The position numbers were made by a program, and so were the translations under genes. A DNA stretch of 8,609 nucleotides, taken from NCBI GenBank assembly GCA_030635485.1, contig DAOVYS010000102.1:1-8609 (forward strand), in the 5' to 3' direction. This document shows, piece after piece, positions 5,769 through 8,609 of this stretch (position 1 is the stretch's first letter; each line of letters opens with the position of its first letter). The notes under the pieces were generated by a model, which was given only the letters and a program-made list of their open reading frames with translations, was not told the DNA's origin and did no database searches. This DNA is from Pseudomonadota bacterium. GTDB taxonomy: Bacteria; Desulfobacterota; Desulfobulbia; Desulfobulbales; DAOVYS01.

Positions 5769-7796
5769 TCAAATCTGAAGCTGATAAATCCTGTGCAGAC
5801 CTGTTACTCCTTTCAGTTCAAAAAGCCCGACCAGGCGAATCTCTGCTTCGGCCGACTCCTCTAACTCCTTTGCAAAATTTTCGGTTATCAAGATCCGGTT
5901 GCTCAGGGGCAGCTCATGCTGTTTCATTCCGTCTTCCAATGGGATGATGGCCTCGGGTTTCACCCCTTCTACCCTGAAGGTCATGCTGATATTTATCCCA
6001 AGTCTATCTCCGGTCTCGTCAATCTTTGCCTCACCGAAATTAAGAGCAAAACGCAATTCGATCTTTTTATCTTTGCCAACCTTGGCGTTATAGGCCATCA
6101 CACTGTTCAAAACCGTGGTAGAAAACCGCACAGCGTTCTCAGCCTTTGGAAAGGTAAGCAGGTATCCGTCACCGGTCCCTTTCAGGAAACGGCACCCCTC
6201 CCTTTTAGCGGCAGGCTTAACAACTCCGGACAACTTATGCATAACCCCAAGGGCATAACTGTCTCCGTACCGAGAAGTGAGGTCGGTGGAATTACAGAGA
6301 TCAATAACCACAATGGCCTCGATCACTGAATCACCTGCCTTAATCGGTCCGGTATGAAAACTGAAAGCGGAGGCCTGCTCTCCAACCTCAAAAACCTCGC
6401 CGGTAAGTTCCTTTAAACTCAAAACCGCTTCACTGCTGATCGCCTTATCCGGGTCGCTCAAACATTGTTTCAGGTCATCCACCGCATCCCTGCAATCGAG
6501 TTTAACCAAGGCCCGCATGGCCTCGATTCGCGCCTGTCTACGGCTGTCAGCCACAAATTCTCTCAGTAGATTCAGGGCTTCGTCACCCTCTATCTCCGCG
6601 AGCGCCTGCGGTACTGCTCCGCTGACTTCACGGTCGCCTTTAAGTTTTGCAAGATGGGCCACGGCACGTTTGTCCCGCAGTCTGCCAAGAGCGGCTACAC
6701 TCCTTTCCCGTACCCACCAATCATTGTCGTCAAGCCTTTTCACCAGGGCATCAAAGGCTTCCGGACGAGGAACTTTGATGAAAAATTCCACCGCACATCT
6801 TCTTATGCCCTCATCCTCGTCATCCGTCAATCCGATAAAGCCGTCCACAATATTACCGCCCTTCAAAGCAGACAGAGAATCAGTGGCAATCTGCCGCACC
6901 CACCAGTCGGAATCCTTGATAGCCTTCATCAGGGCCTCGGTAGTCCTGGGCGCCTTCATGTTTCGCAAAACTTCAATAGCAGAGCGCCGCACATTGACAT
7001 CATCGTTTTTCAAAAGATTGATAAGGTCGGGCACAACATCGGGATCGGCAATCTCGACAAGGCTGTCAGAGACTTTCTGACGAACCAGTAGATCCGTATC
7101 TTTTAAAAGCTCAATCAGCGGTTTAAGTGCCCTTTTATCACCAATACCGCCCAAGGCGTCAATTGCCGGCATCTTGATCTGCGGGTCGTTTTCATCAAGT
7201 TTCTTAATCAACGGCTCAACACATTCCGGAGATTTCAATTTTCCCAGGGCCATTACAGACGCCTGCCGAACCTTCCAGTCGTTGTCGTTTAAGGCGCTGA
7301 TTATTAATTTTATGCCCGTACTTCCTCCCATATTGCGCAATATCTTGATTATATTTATTTTCAGTTCCGTCCCACCCGTGTTGAACATGGGAACAAGAGT
7401 AGCCTCGCAGCTTCTGTTCTTGAATTGGGAAAGAAGTTCAGCGCTGTTGTTCCGCATATATATATCAGGACTTTGCAAATTACCGATCAAGAGTTCAGTG
7501 GATGATTGCGGCCAGCGCTTAATGATCATTTGCTTGGCCACCCGGCGCACTTCATCATACGGGTCGCCGAGCAAAGGGTTTATGAGTTCGAGGCAGGAGT
7601 CGTCGCAGGTCTTATTAAGAAGAAATTCCGCATACTGAGAAGAAAGCCTCTTTTGCTGGAAATATTCAATTATGCAGTTAACAGCTAATTTGCCAAACTG
7701 TTTAAGTTCGCTTGTCAGTTGGGCATCCGGTTTGTTTTCAGAAGCCTTGCACTGATCGAGCAATTTTTTTATCTTTCGACTTTTGAATAGGATCAT
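5769..7796 (-). CDS. HEAT-repeat protein with C-terminal class III adenylate/guanylate cyclase domain
   Basis: A 675-residue soluble protein in two parts. Residues ~65-465 are HEAT/PBS-lyase-type repeats about 31 residues long; clear examples are NDNDWKVRQASVMALGKL (170-187), KDTDLLVRQKVSDSL (232-246), KDSDWWVRQIATDSL (294-308) and DDNDWWVRERSVAALGRL (356-373). They should form an alpha-solenoid that binds a partner. Residues ~490-675 are a class III cyclase homology domain: metal-site Asp499 in VVIDLCNST and Asp543 in KGTGDGYLL, base-selecting Lys539 and Asp597, and Arg608. By manual alignment the transition-state Asn of 'VNxAxR' is Ser604, which may lower or abolish activity. Lys/Asp at the base site would favour ATP over GTP if active. 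There is no signal peptide, membrane segment, HAMP, PAS or GAF domain. An in-frame TAA two codons upstream makes the ATG at 7796 the natural start, though no good Shine-Dalgarno precedes it. Partner and trigger are unknown. Confidence 0.85.
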   Translation of the reverse strand: MILFKSRKIKKLLDQCKASENKPDAQLTSELKQFGKLAVNCIIEYFQQKRLSSQYAEFLLNKTCDDSCLELINPLLGDPYDEVRRVAKQMIIKRWPQSSTELLIGNLQSPDIYMRNNSAELLSQFKNRSCEATLVPMFNTGGTELKINIIKILRNMGGSTGIKLIISALNDNDWKVRQASVMALGKLKSPECVEPLIKKLDENDPQIKMPAIDALGGIGDKRALKPLIELLKDTDLLVRQKVSDSLVEIADPDVVPDLINLLKNDDVNVRRSAIEVLRNMKAPRTTEALMKAIKDSDWWVRQIATDSLSALKGGNIVDGFIGLTDDEDEGIRRCAVEFFIKVPRPEAFDALVKRLDDNDWWVRERSVAALGRLRDKRAVAHLAKLKGDREVSGAVPQALAEIEGDEALNLLREFVADSRRQARIEAMRALVKLDCRDAVDDLKQCLSDPDKAISSEAVLSLKELTGEVFEVGEQASAFSFHTGPIKAGDSVIEAIVVIDLCNSTDLTSRYGDSYALGVMHKLSGVVKPAAKREGCRFLKGTGDGYLLTFPKAENAVRFSTTVLNSVMAYNAKVGKDKKIELRFALNFGEAKIDETGDRLGINISMTFRVEGVKPEAIIPLEDGMKQHELPLSNRILITENFAKELEESAEAEIRLVGLFELKGVTGLHRIYQLQI

Positions 7797-7853
7797 CAGT
7801 TATAACGGTGCGTCAATTGTGATGGTCTCGCAAGGTCCAACGGTTAAAAATCA

Positions 7854-7881
7854 ACTGTAACTGGAATTTGCCAGCTGTCAA
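7854..7881 (-). promoter_or_regulatory. Candidate sigma70 promoter of the HEAT-cyclase gene
   Basis: On the minus strand a perfect TTGACA (7876-7881) is separated by 16 bases from TACAGT (7854-7859). Transcription would begin near 7847, about 50 bases before the ATG. The -10 is only a partial match and the spacer is one base short, so this is moderate evidence. The spacer carries CTGG and CCAG half-sites (CTGGCAAATTCCAG) that could be an operator. Confidence 0.45.
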
Positions 7882-7909
7882 GCGGTAAAAATAAATGGTC
7901 CTTTGGGAA

Positions 7910-7980
7910 TCAGGGGGCAGGGCAAAGAATTATTTTTTTGTTGTTTTTGCCGACCCCTGACAACTGACCACCGACCCCTG
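7910..7980. repeat. Intergenic hairpin and short direct repeats
   Basis: TCAGGGGGCAGGGCAAA (7910-7926) is an imperfect inverted copy of 7945-7960 (ending GACCCCTGA), with an AT-rich loop that includes TTTTTTT. CCGACCCCTG occurs at 7950-7959 and again at 7971-7980, 21 bases apart. The T-run is inside the loop rather than after the stem, so this is not a standard terminator for the lipoprotein gene. It looks like a small intergenic repeat, possibly present elsewhere in the genome. Confidence 0.45.
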
Positions 7981-7993
7981 TCCCGGACGACCG

Positions 7994-8392
7994 CTACCTC
8001 AATATTTCCATCATCTTACGAAGGACATCTTGGCGCCACTCTTTCTGCTCTTTGATCTTTTTTGGAGTCTTGAGCGTATCAATAAGAACGCGGGCGCTAT
8101 ACCTGTCCCTGGAGTCGATCCAGATGCCTACGTGTTCCCCCTGGGCGTCCCCTTTACGGCAAATACTCCTCGGATAGGCGCCTTCTATGTATCCCGCCTC
8201 TTGCTTTACGATCTGAAATCCTAGTTTGACAAGTGATTCTCTGGCAGCGTCGTATGTCTCAGGAAGCGGTTTCTGAAAAACCATCCCGGTTCCGGCAGGC
8301 GGTCTGGCCAGCTCCGATTTCGCGCAACCTCCGATAACCATGGATAATAAAAACAGTATGGTAATTACTCCGCTCAGATGTCTCATTTTCAT
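7994..8392 (-). CDS. Small lipoprotein of unknown function
   Basis: A 132-residue protein with a type II (lipoprotein) signal peptide: MKMRH, a hydrophobic core GVITILFLLSMVI and lipobox IGGC with the lipidated Cys at 23. The mature part is about 110 residues with no cysteine pair of note except Cys78 and no membrane segment. It contains PETYDAARESLVKLGFQI (44-61), GYIEGAYPRS (66-75), GEHVGIWID (84-92) and a basic KTPKKIKEQKEWR tail. The pattern of a helix, then 'lGF.I', then '.G.I.' strands recurs in several small envelope lipoproteins of unknown role, but I do not recognise a specific family. The start at 8392 is chosen because AGGAGG lies 5 bases upstream; an ATG at 8410 would put that Shine-Dalgarno inside the coding region and add a charged KKEED extension to the signal peptide. 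Ser24 or Ala24 sorting rules suggest outer-membrane anchoring (residue after Cys is Ala). Confidence 0.7.
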   Translation of the reverse strand: MKMRHLSGVITILFLLSMVIGGCAKSELARPPAGTGMVFQKPLPETYDAARESLVKLGFQIVKQEAGYIEGAYPRSICRKGDAQGEHVGIWIDSRDRYSARVLIDTLKTPKKIKEQKEWRQDVLRKMMEILR

Positions 8393-8397
8393 ATCTT

Positions 8398-8403
8398 CCT
8401 CCT
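8398..8403 (-). promoter_or_regulatory. Shine-Dalgarno AGGAGG of the lipoprotein gene
   Basis: Minus-strand AGGAGG, 5 bases before ATG (8390-8392), selects the second in-frame ATG rather than the one at 8408-8410. TACAAT about 30 bases further upstream could be a -10 box, but I see no convincing -35. Confidence 0.65.
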
Positions 8404-8506
8404 TTTTCATGTAATTATGATATTGTAAAAAAAGTCCTTTAATGGCCTTATTTGACTTTTTACGAGTGCATCATCATTTGTTGAAGGGTATCTTGAAAAA
8501 TTAGGA

Positions 8507-8606
8507 TTTTCGTTCAAGATCAAGGCGTGCCCAAAATTTTACCGGAGGCATATAGTTGATATTCCGAGGATAAAATTTTGGGCACAACGCAGAGATTGGG
8601 CGAAAA
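8507..8606. repeat. 100-bp imperfect palindrome, probable dispersed repeat element
   Basis: A perfect 15-bp inverted repeat, GTGCCCAAAATTTTA (8527-8541) and its complement (8571-8585), surrounds an inner dyad (CGGA...ATAT/ATAT...TCCG, 8543-8566). Outer flanks also mirror each other imperfectly: TTTTCG (8507-8512) against CGAAAA (8601-8606), with CAA/TTG matches inside. The multi-layered symmetry and lack of coding content resemble a fold-back repeat or small MITE. It lies about 100 bases upstream of the lipoprotein gene and may run past the window edge. No target duplication could be defined. Confidence 0.6.
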
Positions 8607-8609
8607 GAC

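Noticed and set aside
6517..7091. Plus-strand open frames of 187 and 145 codons opposite the HEAT-repeat gene
   Set aside because: They are antisense shadows of a repetitive, strongly supported gene; their products are low-complexity Ser/Arg-rich and match no family.
7910..7960. Intrinsic terminator for the lipoprotein gene
   Set aside because: The T-run is within the loop and no T-tract follows the stem on the minus strand.
1..8609. CRISPR arrays, tRNA or rRNA genes, phage or toxin-antitoxin modules
   Set aside because: No regularly spaced repeats, cloverleaf with T-loop GTTC signature, rRNA segments or typical phage and toxin motifs were seen.

Overview
The window looks like chromosomal DNA of an anaerobic bacterium of the Desulfobacterota (former Deltaproteobacteria) type. 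This rests on a multihaem c-type cytochrome with the CHTMHNSQ signature, a NifU-type Fe-S scaffold paired with a CxxC zinc-ribbon protein, a HEAT-repeat/cyclase fusion and small palindromic intergenic repeats. The species cannot be named from the sequence. No rRNA, tRNA, CRISPR array or transposase gene is visible.

Layout. 1-2605 (+): a translationally coupled pair, a YbdK/GCS2-type carboxylate-amine ligase (18-1124) and a gamma-glutamyltransferase-like Ntn-hydrolase (1121-2605). The ligase start overlaps the stop of a reading frame that enters from the left edge, so the unit probably begins outside the window. 2678-3561 (-): an operon of a NifU/IscU-like scaffold (3130-3561) followed by an FmdB-like zinc ribbon protein (2678-2935). 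A 180-bp palindromic, MITE-like element (2950-3129) has inserted exactly between the scaffold's stop codon and the next gene's Shine-Dalgarno. A strong sigma70-type promoter (3649-3677) and a 5'-terminal hairpin (3596-3640) precede the scaffold. 3719-4189 (+), divergent: a small Rossmann-type 'putative molybdenum carrier' protein. 4241-5455 (-): an exported heptahaem cytochrome c with its own promoter (5565-5593). 5769-7796 (-): a large HEAT-repeat protein ending in a class III nucleotidyl cyclase domain. 7994-8392 (-): a small lipoprotein of unknown function. 8507-8606: a long imperfect palindrome, probably a dispersed repeat.

How the genes may work together. The first pair couples an enzyme family that makes gamma-glutamyl-type amide bonds with one that cleaves or transfers them. 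The hydrolase has no signal peptide and lacks the arginine that binds the glutamyl alpha-carboxylate in classical GGT, so a cytoplasmic modify/demodify route with a non-standard acyl donor is a reasonable hypothesis. The NifU-like/FmdB-like operon is a metal-cofactor unit. The cytochrome is a periplasmic or extracytoplasmic electron-transfer protein. The HEAT-cyclase is a soluble signalling candidate. The right half reads as independent transcription units rather than one operon.

Most informative points: (i) the MITE insertion, whose pre-insertion junction can be reconstructed to the base; (ii) the ligase/GGT-like pair with its altered substrate pocket; (iii) the HEAT-cyclase fusion with a Ser in place of a catalytic Asn. 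No complete, clearly unprecedented multi-gene system is evident.
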